A DNA stretch of 64,000 nucleotides from Aerococcus sp. 1KP-2016 (GTDB lineage Bacteria > Bacillota > Bacilli > Lactobacillales > Aerococcaceae). The notes beneath the pieces are model-generated. The model did no database searches and had not been told where the DNA came from. It worked only from the letters and a program-made list of their open reading frames with translations. Both the position numbers and the translations under genes were made by a program. The DNA lies in assembly GCF_002252085.1 (NCBI RefSeq), contig NZ_NEEY01000001.1, positions 1 through 64,000 on the forward strand, written 5' to 3'. Shown here one piece after another: positions 62,806 to 64,000 of this stretch (within the stretch, counting starts at the first letter, position 1; each line of letters begins with the position of its first letter).

Positions 62806-63681
62806 TTAAACTTGTGGACGTGGACGGTTACGGACAACACCTTGTGTGTTATTTGTCGGTGCAGGCGCGTTGATTGGTTCTGGTGTTGGTTCAGGTTCTT
62901 TTGTCGCCTCAGGTGCTACCTCAACAACTTTTTCTTCGATTTCTTGGTCTAATTTCTTAACAATTTCATCTTGTTTCGCTTTATCAACTTTGCGTGTTTT
63001 TTCAAAAGCATTTGTAACTGTGTCTAGAATAGTTAAGATGCGTTGGTCAGCAATCTGATCGCGTTGGTAGTTTTTACGTTTTTCTTTTGCAATTCGAATA
63101 TAGTTTTTACCGACTTTTTTAGCTTGAATCATGTAGTCGCAATTTCCATTAACAATATTGACGTGCTTTGTTTTCAGTGAAGGAATTTCATAAGTTACGT
63201 TATTCTCTTCTCGTGTAGAAATACGGCTAACATATACAACATTGATAGGTAGTGCTTTTAACTCAATCACCAGTTGTTGGAAGATATTGCTAAAGGCTGC
63301 ATAACCTTTTCCATATCCAATATCACCGATTGTTTCAACACCCTCACGGTCACAGATATATTGCTCAATCATGACAACAATGTCATCAATTACATCTAGT
63401 ACTACTGTTTCATAAGTGTGTTTTGTTGTTTGCAACTCGGTAATAATTTCATCAAATTGGTCAACTACAGAACGCTCAATCTTTCCAGACTTGCCTCGAA
63501 TGTTACGAAGTTGAACGCTTGGATATGGATTTGCAGAAGCATTACCGTCTGTATCTAGAAACAATGGATTAGGAAACTCACTTGCTAGATATGATTTTCC
63601 GTTCATGGTTGCACCGTAAATGAAGAAATTCTTAGGTGTATCAACTGTTTTTTGTGGTTTGTTTGGTGGTAAAATACTCAT
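62806..63681 (-). CDS. Sak4-like RecA-fold ATPase
   Basis: 291 aa AAA_24/Sak4-type ATPase with the Walker A YGATMNGKSYLA, a LFLDTDGNASAN block and the VVLDVIDDIV Walker B. The C-terminal third is a basic, then acidic/Pro-rich linker (EPEPTPEPINAPAPTNN). Sak4 proteins are single-strand annealing recombinases that act with an SSB, fitting the adjacent DUF669 gene. Confidence 0.85.
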   Translation of the reverse strand: MSILPPNKPQKTVDTPKNFFIYGATMNGKSYLASEFPNPLFLDTDGNASANPYPSVQLRNIRGKSGKIERSVVDQFDEIITELQTTKHTYETVVLDVIDDIVVMIEQYICDREGVETIGDIGYGKGYAAFSNIFQQLVIELKALPINVVYVSRISTREENNVTYEIPSLKTKHVNIVNGNCDYMIQAKKVGKNYIRIAKEKRKNYQRDQIADQRILTILDTVTNAFEKTRKVDKAKQDEIVKKLDQEIEEKVVEVAPEATKEPEPTPEPINAPAPTNNTQGVVRNRPRPQV

Positions 63682-63697
63682 TTAAATAATTCCTTTC

Positions 63698-63910
63698 TTA
63701 AAAGCCGTTTTCCAATACAGATTTACTATTTGTAAATTCTTCTTCAATTGTTACTTCGTAATATTTGCCATAGTCTTTATGATTCTTGGTTTCAATTTGG
63801 CTCTTAATTACTTCGCCTTTTGTTTCGTTTTTTACAGTTTCAACCAAGTTGTTAGCTTCAACTTCTTGGCTAGCGAAATATTTATTAACGGTCTTTAGAT
63901 TTACTTTCAT
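63698..63910 (-). CDS. Hypothetical small phage protein
   Basis: 70 aa, soluble, with a helix (VNKYFASQEVEANNLVETV) and a beta-rich end. The ATG overlaps the stop of the partial gene upstream (TAATG). No family recognised. Confidence 0.55.
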   Translation of the reverse strand: MKVNLKTVNKYFASQEVEANNLVETVKNETKGEVIKSQIETKNHKDYGKYYEVTIEEEFTNSKSVLENGF

Positions 63911-64000
63911 TATTTAACCTCCTTGGGTTCTGAAATCTTTACGTATCCTTTTTTCTCGGACTCAACAACATACGCTGCATACAAATCAGGATGCTCTTCT
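63910..64000 (-). CDS. Phage protein, 3' partial fragment
   Basis: The last 29 codons of a gene whose start is beyond the window, reading EEHPDLYAAYVVESEKKGY and ending VK. Too short to assign. Confidence 0.5.
   Translation of the reverse strand, partial: EEHPDLYAAYVVESEKKGYVKISEPKEVK

Larger units (their letters stand above)
35264..64000 (-). mobile_element. Siphovirus-type prophage, partial (left end beyond the window)
   Basis: A continuous set of minus-strand phage genes in module order, from replication and early functions at the right edge through late regulator, packaging, head, tail and lysis at the left. Integrase, repressor and attL/attR cannot be seen. Several core genes carry single-base frameshifts in the given sequence. 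Base composition and codon use look similar to the host, so the junction was placed from gene content only. Confidence 0.9.

Overview
The window looks like a chromosome segment of a low-to-mid G+C Gram-positive bacterium of the order Lactobacillales. Gene content and style point to an Aerococcaceae-like organism: T-box tRNA-synthetase leaders, a clustered pur operon, a LysM-rich cell-wall glucosaminidase, Fhs plus FolC, a ROK glucokinase and B. subtilis-type PurBoxes. The genus is inferred from style only. Nearly every gene is on the minus strand.

Layout. 1-1859: right part of an IS21-family element (istA, istB) that has cut off the end of a DUF262 gene, which also carries an 11-bp tandem duplication. 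2900-3370: two copies of a large palindromic intergenic repeat; a third copy lies at 32011-32295. 3391-10397: pyridoxal kinase, leuS with a T-box (and a 1-nt frameshift), and an aromatic operon (DAHP synthase, aroB, aroE) preceded by a Phe/Tyr-rich leader peptide and an attenuator. 10440-18793: purine operon purF-M-N-H-D-E-K-C behind paired PurBoxes; its PurF has lost key glutaminase residues. 19206-21509: LysM glucosaminidase. 21703-35110: mnmM, a membrane protein, a csp gene with an unusual 28-bp palindrome array nearby, radC, fhs, a HAD phosphatase, folC, valS with T-box, a Cys-less rhodanese, glucokinase, 5-formyl-THF cyclo-ligase and a rhomboid protease.

35264-64000: a siphovirus-type prophage read from its lysis end inward, leaving the window on the right. 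Going upstream it has lysis genes (amidase, holin, XhlA-like), tail fibre, Tal with M23 peptidase, Dit, tape measure, tail chaperone G/GT with a -1 slip site, major tail protein, head-tail connectors, major capsid, scaffold, TerL, minor head, portal, HNH, a structured non-coding region, an ArpU-type late regulator, many small early genes, a cytosine methyltransferase, a probable origin with iterons, an AEP/SF3 primase-helicase, DUF669 and a Sak4-like ATPase. Integrase, repressor and the second att site are not in the window.

How it fits together: the chromosomal part is mostly biosynthesis (aromatics, purines, one-carbon folate) and translation, each under cis-acting control that can be read from the sequence. 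Several genes (leuS, holin, terL, primase and one small ORF) each differ from an intact frame by exactly one base in a short homopolymer or dinucleotide context, which suggests consensus errors more than true decay.
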